From Celerinatantimonas sp046054195 (GTDB lineage Bacteria; Pseudomonadota; Gammaproteobacteria; Enterobacterales; Celerinatantimonadaceae): 64,000 nt of DNA. The translations under genes and the position numbers were made by a program. Numbering within the stretch: the first letter of the stretch is position 1; each line of letters opens with the position of its first letter. This document shows positions 23,751 through 32,809 of this stretch, piece by piece. The notes under the pieces were generated by a model. It saw only the letters and a list, made by a program, of their open reading frames with translations. It was not told where the DNA came from and did no database searches. The stretch is taken from contig NZ_JBEQCS010000020.1 in the NCBI RefSeq assembly GCF_046054195.1, positions 28,115 to 92,114 on the forward strand, in the 5' to 3' direction.

Positions 23751-24565
23751 CAGGCTTTACGCTCTTTAGCGACCAAATCGCCATTATCATTGCGCTTATA
23801 ACACACACCCTCAATTTGTTTTAACACATTTTTTTGCCAACGGTAGCTATCAACACTAATCGAGCTTCCTGCGCAGCATTGGTTGGTTGAGGTAATGATT
23901 TTACTTTGCTGGTTAAATCTTAAGGTTACCAAGCTTGAGAGCTGCTCATTAAACTGAAAGTTATGCTTTTTAGGCTGATAAATATAGTAATTACGCGAAG
24001 TGTTCGGGCCTGCGAAACTCTCTCCTGCAGTCGAAAAATCCGCAAAACCGTCAAAGTTGTAATCACCAATCGAGACGGTAAACAAAGAGCAACTGCTACT
24101 TTCAACCATTAATTTTTGCACAGTCTTATCCGTTGCTTTATCAATCATCGTCACTCTTGTGCCATTGTTAAGGCACTTCACGCGAATATAACGATTTTTA
24201 GACGATGCAGATTGCATGACCCCGCGCAGGTCAGTACTTTGAATCAGATGCACCGCAAGCTTGGCATGCGTTTTCACATTCAACCAATAACCATCTAATT
24301 TAGAATCCTTGATTTGCAGATGAAACTCGCCAATGGGTTTATTTTTGGCGTTTCTTTCAATGAAGATTAAGGTGTTTTTATCGCTACTTGCTCCAGCACT
24401 GAGATCAATCGGCGTGCGATAGTGATTATAAAAATACAGCGCAGAATCATTAGCCAGTTCAAAGCTAATCGCTGATTTACCTAATGTGCCACTATATTGA
24501 GCGCCCAGCGCGCAGGTGCTTGTTAACAATAAAACCAATGTGCTTATCCACAAACGCAATTTCAT
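23744..24565 (-). CDS. secreted XAC2610-like (FG-GAP-type) protein
   Basis: A 273-residue exported protein. The signal peptide M-K-L-R-L-W-I-S-T-L-V-L-L-L-T-S-T-C-A-L-G-A starts at 24565; a longer in-frame start at 24619 would bury it. The central motif V-S-I-G-D-Y-N-F-D-G-F-A-D-F-S is the calcium-like FG-GAP loop seen in XAC2610-related proteins. Cysteines at C-L-N-N-G, S-S-C-S-L, Q-C-C and the C-terminal E-G-V-C / K-A-C-Y probably form disulfides. The last codons and stop lie inside the right end of the MITE-like element, so the C-terminus may have been altered by insertion. Confidence 0.7.
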   Translation of the reverse strand: MKLRLWISTLVLLLTSTCALGAQYSGTLGKSAISFELANDSALYFYNHYRTPIDLSAGASSDKNTLIFIERNAKNKPIGEFHLQIKDSKLDGYWLNVKTHAKLAVHLIQSTDLRGVMQSASSKNRYIRVKCLNNGTRVTMIDKATDKTVQKLMVESSSCSLFTVSIGDYNFDGFADFSTAGESFAGPNTSRNYYIYQPKKHNFQFNEQLSSLVTLRFNQQSKIITSTNQCCAGSSISVDSYRWQKNVLKQIEGVCYKRNDNGDLVAKERKACY

Positions 24566-24750
24566 AGTCAATCCATCGTTAAAAAATACAAAATAGCCAT
24601 TACATAACTCGATGATCATTTAGGAATAATCGAGATGATGATTTAAATGGCAGTGGAATTTTCTCTGTTATCTGAATATCTTCCAGACAGCTCTTAAGAT
24701 TTAGCTGATGGGCAGCAATAATGACGAATCTCATCCCAATAGCTCACTAT

Positions 24751-25557
24751 TTAGAGAGCGGGCAAACACAAGCTACCTTTAAGAACGCTGACCGCTTGAC
24801 CACAAAGCGTGATTGCTTGTTCGCTTTGGCGACTCACGCGAACATAACCGCCGCGAGCTGAAGCCTGATAACCGAATAAATCGTCTTTGGCCAATTGTTC
24901 AAACCAATAAACTGCCAGCGCGCAGTGCGCCGACCCCGTCACTGGGTCTTCATCAATACCGACCCATGGCGCAAAATAACGAGAGATAAAATCAGCGTTT
25001 TGAGTCTTAGCTTTAGCGGTGACGACAACGCCTCGCCCAGGGATTTGATTTAAGCGACTAAAATCAGGCGACAAAGCGCTAACGATGGCTTCATCATCGA
25101 CGACTATCAGCTCTTTATCATTAAATTGTAGATAATCGATTAGTTGTGAAGCACTAATGCCAAGAGCTGTCAGTAGCTCATTACAGACTTGGGTTTTAAT
25201 AAGCTTAGGAGCTGGAAAGATCAATTCAATCGCATCATTTTTAGCCCGAGCAATAAGATCGCCAGATAAGGTGTGAAACACAACCTCGCTCCCATCATTT
25301 AACCAGCCCTGCTGTTTGAGAATATGCGCAGTCGAAAGGGTGGCATGACCGCATAATTTTACTTCAGTTTTCGGTGTAAACCAGCGCAGACGCATCGTAT
25401 CGAGCGCTAAAAAAGCCGTTTCAGAAACGGCCATTTCGCGGGCGATGTTCAGCATCAACGGCTCATCTAATGCCGACGGGGTGATACAAACGCCCGCCGG
25501 ATTGCCTTTAAATAGCTCACAGGTAAACGCATCGACTTGATATATACTTAAGTCCAT
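24751..25557 (-). CDS. PhzF family isomerase
   Basis: A 268-residue PhzF-type protein, diaminopimelate-epimerase fold. The N-terminus Y-Q-V-D-A-F-T-C-E-L-F-K-G-N-P-A-G-V-C, the catalytic glutamate in V-S-E-T-A-F-L, the R-W-F-T-P-x-x-E-V-x-L-C-G-H-A-T-L motif and D-P-V-T-G-S-A-H-C-A-L near the end are all present. Start at 25557 (M-D-L-S-I-Y) is the usual family start; upstream in-frame codons to 25602 look non-coding. Members isomerise or hydrolyse varied small molecules, and no phenazine gene is present. Function is unknown. Confidence 0.88.
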   Translation of the reverse strand: MDLSIYQVDAFTCELFKGNPAGVCITPSALDEPLMLNIAREMAVSETAFLALDTMRLRWFTPKTEVKLCGHATLSTAHILKQQGWLNDGSEVVFHTLSGDLIARAKNDAIELIFPAPKLIKTQVCNELLTALGISASQLIDYLQFNDKELIVVDDEAIVSALSPDFSRLNQIPGRGVVVTAKAKTQNADFISRYFAPWVGIDEDPVTGSAHCALAVYWFEQLAKDDLFGYQASARGGYVRVSRQSEQAITLCGQAVSVLKGSLCLPAL

Positions 25558-25692
25558 ATTGCTAAAATCCCTATAAAATCTGCCAGTTAACGCTCTAATC
25601 AATAAGTTAGTTAATATAACCTAAAGCAAAGCGCATCGGCCATACTGACAAACCAACATCTGGCAGATTTTGGTTAAAGCAATAAGATATCT

Positions 25693-27363
25693 TTAGTCGC
25701 CAGCTGCCACCGCTGGTAAGTCGTGGACACTTTGACAAGTTTTATGTGCCGGGCAATATTTATCTAACAACATAATGGTGACGCCGTTAGTCCAACCAAA
25801 ACCATCCTGCAAAGGATATTCCCCGCCGCCGCCACCACCGAGGGCGCGGCCTTGCACTATGTATTTTTCCACCAGCTTATGTTCACTATCATAAGTTGCC
25901 TGCACATTTTTCAAAAAGCCCATGGCGATGCGTTTGGCTAGCGCTTGATGCTGATAATTATTAAGCCCAACCACACCGACCCATTGCAGCGGAGCCCAGC
26001 CGTTTGGCGCATCCCATTGTTGGCCAGTTTCAATCGTGGTCGTGGCAAGGCCTCCTGGATGAACCAGTTGCAACATCACAGCTTTAGCGGTGGCATCGGC
26101 TTGCTTATCACTTGCGATATTGAAAAATAACGGAAACAATGCCGCGGCAGTAAGTTGCTCACGGACCTGAGCTTTTTGCCAATCATAATCGCTATACCAA
26201 CCTTGCGTTTTGTTATACAGGTACGTATTGATAGCTTTGGCGCGAACGTCAGCCTGATGACGATAATGAGCGGCCAACTTCGCATCTCCTTTAAGCTGAT
26301 AGCCTTTGGCTAGCACCGCTTCGAGGTGATACATCAAGCTATTGAGATCCACTGGAATAATATGGGTAATTTCAATCGTATTTAAATGCTGATAGTCAGC
26401 GAACCATCTCGAGCTGTAATCCCACCCAGAGGCTGCGCCTGAGCGTAATTGCCGATAAAGCGCAGGTTTGTCTTTTATCGATAGATTCGAAGCGGTGTGT
26501 ATATCAGCAAGCCACGATTCTGGCCGCGGCACATCCCGCGCGTCCCAATAACGATTAAGTACTGTACCATCACTAAGTTTAACCACTCGATTTACCGCTT
26601 GGCCTTTAGCCAAACTTGCACTGCCCGCCATCCAGTAATCGTATTCTTTTTGCAATTGAGTGAGATAATGAACGTAAACCTGGTCGCCTTGATGCTTAGC
26701 ATAAAGTGACACCATCAAACTAAAAAATGGCGGCTGAGAGCGGCTTAAATAATAACTGCGATTGCCATTTGGAATCAGCCCATATCGATCGAGTTCCCAT
26801 GCAAAGTTATCGAGCATATTTTCAACCAACTGCCAACGGCCACTTTCACCAAGCCCTAACATGGTAAAATAGCTGTCCCAATAATAGACCTCCCGAAAAC
26901 GTCCACCAGGAACGACATAAGGTTTAGGAATCTGTAATAACGAGTCATATTGACCCGATTTTTTAGCGCTTCGAGTCAGCTCGCTCCATAGACCATCAAT
27001 GTGCTCGCGCAACGATTGATTCGCTGGCGGCACATAATCAGAATGAGTCGCTGGTAGAGTGAAATTAGCTAAGACGAATTTTTTTAAATCAAAACCCTGC
27101 TGTGATTTTTGTTTTTGCCAGTCGGCAACAATCAATTGGGGCGCTCGTTTAGCAACCGCATCAGCGAAGGTTTTCTGGTCGTCAAACAGCTGCGCTCTTT
27201 GCACGGCATCAAACAGTGGCCCAAACAGAATATCTGGTGACTGCGGCGCACTCTGGCGAGCAAATGAGCTTTGACAAACCAGCATGAAAGCCAATAAGCC
27301 AAGGCTTAAAAAATTGCTCCAGCGTTTACAAAGTATCCATGATGAATCACTCGATTTAACCAT
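25693..27363 (-). CDS. treA: periplasmic trehalase
   Basis: Glycoside hydrolase family 37 alpha,alpha-trehalase of 556 residues, similar in length to E. coli TreA (565). Trehalase signature 1 is P-G-G-R-F-R-E-V-Y-Y-W-D-S-Y, signature 2 is Q-W-D-A-P-N-G-W-A-P, and the glycine-rich G-G-G-G-G-G-E-Y-P-L-Q-D-G-F-G-W-T-N segment precedes the C-terminus. An N-terminal hydrophobic stretch (L-S-L-G-L-L-A-F-M-L-V) ending near S-S-F-A-R marks export. Start 27363 uses AAGGAG seven bases ahead. It cleaves trehalose to two glucoses in the periplasm, for use as carbon source under osmotic conditions. Monocistronic. Confidence 0.92.
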   Translation of the reverse strand: MVKSSDSSWILCKRWSNFLSLGLLAFMLVCQSSFARQSAPQSPDILFGPLFDAVQRAQLFDDQKTFADAVAKRAPQLIVADWQKQKSQQGFDLKKFVLANFTLPATHSDYVPPANQSLREHIDGLWSELTRSAKKSGQYDSLLQIPKPYVVPGGRFREVYYWDSYFTMLGLGESGRWQLVENMLDNFAWELDRYGLIPNGNRSYYLSRSQPPFFSLMVSLYAKHQGDQVYVHYLTQLQKEYDYWMAGSASLAKGQAVNRVVKLSDGTVLNRYWDARDVPRPESWLADIHTASNLSIKDKPALYRQLRSGAASGWDYSSRWFADYQHLNTIEITHIIPVDLNSLMYHLEAVLAKGYQLKGDAKLAAHYRHQADVRAKAINTYLYNKTQGWYSDYDWQKAQVREQLTAAALFPLFFNIASDKQADATAKAVMLQLVHPGGLATTTIETGQQWDAPNGWAPLQWVGVVGLNNYQHQALAKRIAMGFLKNVQATYDSEHKLVEKYIVQGRALGGGGGGEYPLQDGFGWTNGVTIMLLDKYCPAHKTCQSVHDLPAVAAGD

Positions 27364-27475
27364 CAGCAAACTCCTTTACTATCGTAAATAAAGCTCAATT
27401 AGCTGATCCTAGAGTGCAAACCGATATTTTAAATTGACAAATCACACAGAAATAAAGTTCTACTAAGCCCCTGCA

Positions 27476-28369
27476 TTAGGCAAGCTCGATGTTTATATGT
27501 GTGGTGATAAAATCAATTAAGGCACTAACCCGCCGTGGCGGCCGATGCAGAGCCGGATAAACGGCATAAATGTTAATGGGTTTATCCGTATATTCACTAA
27601 GAACGCTCTGCAAGCGCTCTGCTTTTAAATCATCATGCACATCAATTTGAGATTTTAATACCACTCCAGCGCCTCGAATCGCCCATTGCCGAAGAGCCCC
27701 ACCGTCATTGGCAACTCGATTGCCAGAAACCTTCACCGTAAATGAGCGGTTACCATCAACAAAATGCCATTCTGACTGCGGTGAATGCGGTCTTGCGAGC
27801 ACTAAACAATTATGTTCTTTAAGATCGCGCGGATGAACAGGTTTTCCCCATTTTTGCCAATAGCGCGGGGATGCACAAACCAGCCGACGCTGGCTAGCAA
27901 GCAACCGGGCTTTAAAGCGAGAATCAACCAAAGGACCTGTGCGAATCGCAAAATCAAATCGCTCGGCGACTAAATCCACCAACCCATCAGACAAATGCAG
28001 TTCGACTTTAACCTGAGGGTGTTGTTCTAAAAATGCATCAATTAATCCCGGTAATCGCATCCGTCCGAAATCATTGGTCGTTGTTAAACGAATCGTCCCG
28101 CGCAGTGGACCTTGCTGGTTAAGATGATCAATGGCGTTTTCAAACTCATCAACGATAAACCGGCAATGTTCTAAGAACTGCTCGCCTTCAGGTGTGAAAG
28201 ACATTCGTCTGGTGGTGCGCACGATTAAATTGGTTCCAACCAAGTGCTCTAATTGCTGCAACGCTTGGGTAACAGCAGAAGGTGCGATATTTCGTTGCCT
28301 AGCGACTCCTGCCAGCGAGCCAATATCATTGATATCGAGATAAATTTGCATCAACTCAATTCTATCCAT
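27476..28369 (-). CDS. LysR-family transcriptional regulator
   Basis: A 297-residue LTTR. The N-terminal winged helix has Y-L-D-I-N-D-I-G-S-L-A-G-V-A-R-Q-R-N-I-A-P-S-A-V-T-Q-A-L-Q-Q-L-E. The effector domain has the D-F-G-R-M-R-L-P-G-L-I-D-A-F-L and R-L-V-C-A-S-P-R-Y features of the CrgA-like group. It is divergent from an SDR gene at 28468, with 98 bases between, and is the likely regulator of that SDR. Inducer unknown. Confidence 0.9.
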   Translation of the reverse strand: MDRIELMQIYLDINDIGSLAGVARQRNIAPSAVTQALQQLEHLVGTNLIVRTTRRMSFTPEGEQFLEHCRFIVDEFENAIDHLNQQGPLRGTIRLTTTNDFGRMRLPGLIDAFLEQHPQVKVELHLSDGLVDLVAERFDFAIRTGPLVDSRFKARLLASQRRLVCASPRYWQKWGKPVHPRDLKEHNCLVLARPHSPQSEWHFVDGNRSFTVKVSGNRVANDGGALRQWAIRGAGVVLKSQIDVHDDLKAERLQSVLSEYTDKPINIYAVYPALHRPPRRVSALIDFITTHINIELA

Positions 28370-28467
28370 TATTCACCATATTTGAATAAAGCCTTTATAA
28401 ATAGATTAATTATTCGCAATTTTTATCATTGTAGACTGAACCCAATTAAAATAAAGGAGGACAAACA

Positions 28468-29223
28468 ATGGCAACGATGATAACTCGAGGTGGCGACGGA
28501 CAAGGTAGCTTGATTGGCAGCAAACTATTTATTGTCGGAGCGGGTTCAGGAATGGGGGCAGCACTTGCGGCAATGGCTGTCGCGCGCGGAGCAAAAGTCG
28601 CGTTAGCGGGTCGAAGCTTAGATAAACTAGCGAAAGTGGCCGAGCAATTAGGTCCTAATGTGCTTGGAACCTATTCACTTGATATTTCAGATGCATCCCA
28701 ACTTGATGCAGCCCTAAGTGAACAGGGGCCATATGATCATATTGTTTCAACTGCCGCTGATTTAACTTTTAAACCTTTTTTAAAACTGACGGATGCAGAA
28801 ATTCAAGCCATGGTTGCGAGCAAACTTTATGGCCCAATCAATTTAGCTCGTAGCGCGGATAAACACCTTCAGCAAACAGGCTCAGTATTGTTCTTCTCTG
28901 GTTTAGCCGCTTATCGCCAAGGTGAAGGATCTTCACTTGTGGGAGCGGTCAACATGGCGTTAGAAAGCCTCGTGGCGAACCTTGCAATTGAGATGAAACC
29001 CAAACGATTTAACGTTATCTCACCGGGCGTTGTCGATACTGCGACGTGGGATATTCTCAGTGATGAAGATAGAACTGCGATGTTTAGCGCTCTTAGTGAA
29101 ACACTGCCAGTCGGCCGGGTTGGTCAAGCCAATGATTTAGCGCATGCAGCACTGGCAGTACTAGAAAATGGCTTTATCGATGGCACAGTGGTGAACGTTG
29201 ATGGTGGTGGCCGCATCGTTTGA
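28468..29223 (+). CDS. SDR family oxidoreductase
   Basis: A 251-residue SDR. The cofactor loop is V-G-A-G-S-G-M-G-A-A-L-A and the end is V-V-N-V-D-G-G-G-R. The active site is atypical: S-G-L-A-A-Y-R is followed by N-M-A-L-E-S where Y-x3-K is usual, so catalysis may be altered. A strong AAAGGAGG lies before ATG 28468. It is transcribed divergently from a LysR gene and followed after 84 bases by a PRISE-type reductase gene. Such small LysR-SDR sets often handle xenobiotic carbonyls, but the substrate here is unknown. Confidence 0.85.
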   Translation: MATMITRGGDGQGSLIGSKLFIVGAGSGMGAALAAMAVARGAKVALAGRSLDKLAKVAEQLGPNVLGTYSLDISDASQLDAALSEQGPYDHIVSTAADLTFKPFLKLTDAEIQAMVASKLYGPINLARSADKHLQQTGSVLFFSGLAAYRQGEGSSLVGAVNMALESLVANLAIEMKPKRFNVISPGVVDTATWDILSDEDRTAMFSALSETLPVGRVGQANDLAHAALAVLENGFIDGTVVNVDGGGRIV

Positions 29224-29307
29224 TAAAACGCTTAAGAACATCAGAGCTAATCGTATCAGTGGTTAGCGCTGATGAAGATAAATCTCACGTAAATATAAGG
29301 AGAAATG

Positions 29308-30363
29308 ATGCAACCACATATGCTCGTTGTGGGCGGCTCCGGAGTAACAGGTCGCGGAGCCATTGCCGCGCTACAAGATTCTAACTGGCAAATCACCACT
29401 CTTTCTCGCACCCAACAGAGTCCCTATGACCAACCGCACTTATCGGCTGATTTACTCGATAAAGACGCACTTGAAAAGCATCTGAATGCACTTAAAACAA
29501 TTACACATATTTTCTATGCCGCGTTAAAACCATCCGCTGATGCAAGCGTTGAAGCTCAAGAAAATGGAGCAATGTTTAAAAATGTCATAGAGACAGTCTT
29601 AAAAGCCAATGCCCCGCTTCAACGGGTCACATTTTTACAGGGTGGGAAAGTTTATGGCGCGCACTTAGGGGTTTATAAAAGTCCTGCCCGCGAAGATGAT
29701 AGTCAACATTTTCCACCGAACTTATATTTTGAGCACGAAAACTATGCACGGACATTAAGCCAAAAAGGCGTGAAATGGACCGCGCTACGGCCTGATATTA
29801 TCATCGGTCACTCACTAGCCTCAGCGATGAATCTAGGAAATGTCATTGGCATTTATGGCACCTTGTGTAAACACTTTGGGGTAGCAATGCAATTTCCTGG
29901 CAGCGAAGCCGCTTATAATGTGTTAGTGAATGTGACTAACGCCAACCTGCTAGGCAAAGCACTAGTTTGGGCTTGTGAAAATAACAAAGACGGCGCCTAT
30001 AACATCACCAACGGCGATCAGTTTCGCTGGAAACATGTCTGGCCACGCATCGCCCAATGGTTTGGCTTGGAGGTTGGCCAACCACAACCGATAAATCTGC
30101 AACAACGGCTCAACAACTTTGCCAGTGATACTTGGCAACAACTGGCGGCAGATTATGGATTAGCACAATCAGACATTAACCAGCTGGCTCAAGGCAGCTT
30201 TGGTGATTTTATCTTTCATGTTGAAACGGATGCGATATTCGATGTGACTAAGGCCCGCCAAGCCGGATTTAATGAGATGACGCTGCGCTCGGATGACGAC
30301 ATCATTAATCATTTAGAGCAGATGGTTAAACGAGGATTAATTCCAAATCCAAACACGTTATAA
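29308..30363 (+). CDS. PRISE-like extended SDR (progesterone 5-beta-reductase/iridoid synthase family)
   Basis: A 351-residue extended SDR. The N-terminal Rossmann loop is V-V-G-G-S-G-V-T-G-R. Family-type features follow: F-Y-A-A-L, F-L-Q-G-G-K-V-Y-G-A-H, N-L-Y-F-E-H-E-N-Y, W-T-A-L-R-P-D-I-I-I-G and A-Y-N-I-T-N-G-D-Q-F-R-W-K. These match the PRISE group, which reduces 1,4-enones and related carbonyls with NADPH. ATG 29308 is favoured, five bases after AAGGAG. It probably forms an operon with the SDR at 28468 under LysR control and ends before a long hairpin. Confidence 0.8.
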   Translation: MQPHMLVVGGSGVTGRGAIAALQDSNWQITTLSRTQQSPYDQPHLSADLLDKDALEKHLNALKTITHIFYAALKPSADASVEAQENGAMFKNVIETVLKANAPLQRVTFLQGGKVYGAHLGVYKSPAREDDSQHFPPNLYFEHENYARTLSQKGVKWTALRPDIIIGHSLASAMNLGNVIGIYGTLCKHFGVAMQFPGSEAAYNVLVNVTNANLLGKALVWACENNKDGAYNITNGDQFRWKHVWPRIAQWFGLEVGQPQPINLQQRLNNFASDTWQQLAADYGLAQSDINQLAQGSFGDFIFHVETDAIFDVTKARQAGFNEMTLRSDDDIINHLEQMVKRGLIPNPNTL

Positions 30364-30377
30364 ACCTTCCATAATAA

Positions 30378-30418
30378 AGACTAAAGCCAGACTTATTTGC
30401 CAGCTCTGGCTTTAGTCT
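30378..30418 (+). terminator. long hairpin after the PRISE-type gene
   Basis: Perfect 14-pair stem (AGACTAAAGCCAGA / TCTGGCTTTAGTCT) with a 13-base loop, 15 bases after the stop. It is followed by ATATTG, not a full T run, so termination is likely but not certain. Confidence 0.55.
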
Positions 30419-30569
30419 ATATTGACCTGCAATCGACAGCGTCTTAGTTATAGATTTACGTTATTAATCAATAAAATAGCGCTGCATTGACCAGACTCAT
30501 CGTGATGAGTGAGCTTCAGAACACAAAATCATTTAATGAACATAAAGCCCCACTGACTCTAAATTATTC

Positions 30570-31541
30570 TTAAGCCTTCGATTGGTTGATTTGGCTAAGG
30601 CAACCTAAGCCACTTAATGTTTGCTCAATAGCCTGTCTAAGCGGCGTATGTGGCTCCGTTCCAAGCAACTCTAATAACTGGTGATTATCCATTCGAACGG
30701 ATTCCTGCCACAGATAGCGCATTTCAGCAACTTCATAAATGGTTTCATTAAATAACCCCAACGAAGGGACAAGCCACCAGGGAAAATGGCCTAATTTGGG
30801 TCGCTTGCCTCTATCTTGAAAGGCAATATCAGCGATTGCATTTATCAGCTGCTTGCCATCATCATCCCAATATCCGGCAAAATGAAAATTAGAAAAAGCG
30901 GGCAGCTGTGCTCGTTTAGCTAACACTAGCGCCATGGTTTTTGCTAAATCCGGCAGATAAGCCCATTGATGACCAACATGGCCGAGCTGTACTATTTTGG
31001 TGATGGTCCGGCCAGGTTTTACTAATTGGGTAAACCAAGTGTTTTTGGCACTGGGTCCAAAGAAATCCCCCGCTCTGATGATAATAACCTGGCCGCCGCT
31101 GGCAGCATACTCAGCCAATAATTGCTCCATTTGTACTCGAATAGCCCCCTTTCGAGTCTTTGGATGCTGTGGGGAATCTTCTTTAATTAAAGGGAAACTA
31201 TCCGGCCCATAGTTATACAGAGTGCCTGGTAACACCACTGTTGCCTGATTTGCTTTAGCCGCCAAAAGTGTATTTTTAAGCATGGGTAAGGCTAATCCTG
31301 CCCAGTTTTTGTATCCCACAGGGTTAACGCCATGAAAAATCACATTAACGTTTTGGGCTGCATCAACCACTGCTTGAGCATCCATCGCATCGCCATGTTT
31401 GTAGGTAATTGCCGCTCGCGCTGACAGTTTTGGGTGACGAGACAGAGCGCTGACATCCCAGCCATCGTTCACCAGCTGCTTTGCCAATTCAGAACCAATA
31501 CCGCCAGTGGCCCCCAAAATTAGTACCCGATTATCATTCAT
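30570..31541 (-). CDS. NAD-dependent epimerase/dehydratase family protein (extended SDR)
   Basis: A 323-residue extended SDR starting V-L-I-L-G-A-T-G-G-I-G-S-E-L. It has F-H-G-V-N-P where the N-N-A-G equivalent lies, L-P-G-T-L-Y-N-Y-G with a tyrosine near the usual active site, and A-G-D-F-F-G-P in the substrate region. The C-terminal half contains F-H-F-A-G-Y-W-D and W-Q-E-S-V-R-M-D. It is divergent from a LysR gene (95 bases between), which probably regulates it. Substrate unknown; it may be a nucleotide-sugar- or lactone-modifying enzyme or act on xenobiotics. Confidence 0.8.
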   Translation of the reverse strand: MNDNRVLILGATGGIGSELAKQLVNDGWDVSALSRHPKLSARAAITYKHGDAMDAQAVVDAAQNVNVIFHGVNPVGYKNWAGLALPMLKNTLLAAKANQATVVLPGTLYNYGPDSFPLIKEDSPQHPKTRKGAIRVQMEQLLAEYAASGGQVIIIRAGDFFGPSAKNTWFTQLVKPGRTITKIVQLGHVGHQWAYLPDLAKTMALVLAKRAQLPAFSNFHFAGYWDDDGKQLINAIADIAFQDRGKRPKLGHFPWWLVPSLGLFNETIYEVAEMRYLWQESVRMDNHQLLELLGTEPHTPLRQAIEQTLSGLGCLSQINQSKA

Positions 31542-31636
31542 CTGTTTTGCCTCTAAATTGATAGTTGCATATAGATTAAGATGTGATTGAGATAAATAGA
31601 ATTGACTAAAATAACCAGTCAGCTATACATTTATGC

Positions 31637-32518
31637 ATGGATACTAAAATTAGCTGGGAATTATATCGCTCGTTTTTAGCGGTGATGCAATTTGGCTCAC
31701 TGTCAGCTGCTGCGCGCGAACTAGGTAGCACTCAGCCTACCATTGGCCGACATATAGCAGCGTTGGAACAACATTTGGGGATTGTGCTTTTTACGCGAGC
31801 CCAAGGTGGATTAGTTGCCAGCAAAGAGGCGCAATCACTTCTGCCATATGCCCAGCAAATCGGCACGACCGTAGCGGCATTAAATCGCGTTGCCAGTTGT
31901 CAGAGCAGCCATATCCAAGGTGTTGTGCGAATTACCGCCAGCGATATTATCGGCATTGAACTACTTCCGCCGATTTTTAGTAAATTGCGCGCTAAACATG
32001 CCATGCTAAAACTGGAGTTAACCCTCTCTGACCAACCGCTTGATTTACTCCATCGCCAAGCAGATATTGCCGTTCGTATGTTTCGTCCCACCCAGCAACA
32101 GCTCATTGCGCGAAAAGTTGGGAATGTTTCGATAGGCCTTTATGCCAGTCAAGATTATGCTCAAAGCCACAAGCTGCCGGTTGCATTAGAACAGCTATCA
32201 GAACATGCACTGATAGGTTACGACCACATCACACCATTTATTCGAGAAACAACTAAGAAACTCAACTCAAACGTATTTGAACGTACAAATTTTTCCCTAG
32301 CAGCTGACTCTAACGTAGCGCAATTAGCAATGATTAAAGCAGGAATGGGCATCGGTGCTTGCCAAACTCAACTCGCCCAGCGCTACCAACTTATCCCTAT
32401 TTTGGCTGACTCTTTTTGTGTCAATCTTGAACTGTGGATAGTGATGCATGAGGACTTAAGATATAACAAAGCGTGTCGTGCTGTGTTTGATGCGCTCTGT
32501 GAGGGGCTTAAGAGATAA
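31637..32518 (+). CDS. LysR-family transcriptional regulator
   Basis: A 293-residue LTTR with the N-terminal helix-turn-helix S-F-L-A-V-M-Q-F-G-S-L-S-A-A-A-R-E-L-G-S-T-Q-P-T-I-G-R-H and an effector domain containing A-D-I-A-V-R-M-F-R-P. It is divergent from the epimerase-family gene at 30570-31541 and most likely controls it. A 250-base spacer follows before the pyrimidine importer operon. Confidence 0.88.
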   Translation: MDTKISWELYRSFLAVMQFGSLSAAARELGSTQPTIGRHIAALEQHLGIVLFTRAQGGLVASKEAQSLLPYAQQIGTTVAALNRVASCQSSHIQGVVRITASDIIGIELLPPIFSKLRAKHAMLKLELTLSDQPLDLLHRQADIAVRMFRPTQQQLIARKVGNVSIGLYASQDYAQSHKLPVALEQLSEHALIGYDHITPFIRETTKKLNSNVFERTNFSLAADSNVAQLAMIKAGMGIGACQTQLAQRYQLIPILADSFCVNLELWIVMHEDLRYNKACRAVFDALCEGLKR

Positions 32519-32762
32519 AGCTCCCCCATGCTCAGTTATCGCAATTTTATCGATCCAAGCAAAATAGTGACTAAAAAATAACTGCTCAAAAAATGCGCTG
32601 CAATAGCGCAGATTGTTCAAGATGGTGCACCATCAGTGAAATTTTCCCGACCAATGACTGCAAAATAATTTAAATAACGCCATCGTATTTATTTTAATCA
32701 GCGACTTTATCACCACAAAATAACCATTTTATTTATGTGGCATATATTGTGCTTGTAAAAAA

Positions 32763-32778
32763 CTAACCAAATGGTCAG
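32763..32778. promoter_or_regulatory. RutR-type operator before the pyrimidine importer operon
   Basis: CTAACCAAATGGTCAG, 13 of 14 fixed positions of the RutR consensus TTGACCANNTGGTCAA differing only at the outermost and third bases. It lies 31 bases before the ATPase start. Confidence 0.6.
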
Positions 32779-32809
32779 GAATTTTAAATGCGAATTGAAG
32801 GAGCGCTGC

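Noticed and set aside
23507..23824. Open plus-strand frame of 105 codons inside the inverted-repeat element
   Set aside because: It starts at TTG without a ribosome site, runs into the opposite-strand gene, and the peptide resembles no family I know. It is treated as non-coding interior of the MITE-like element.
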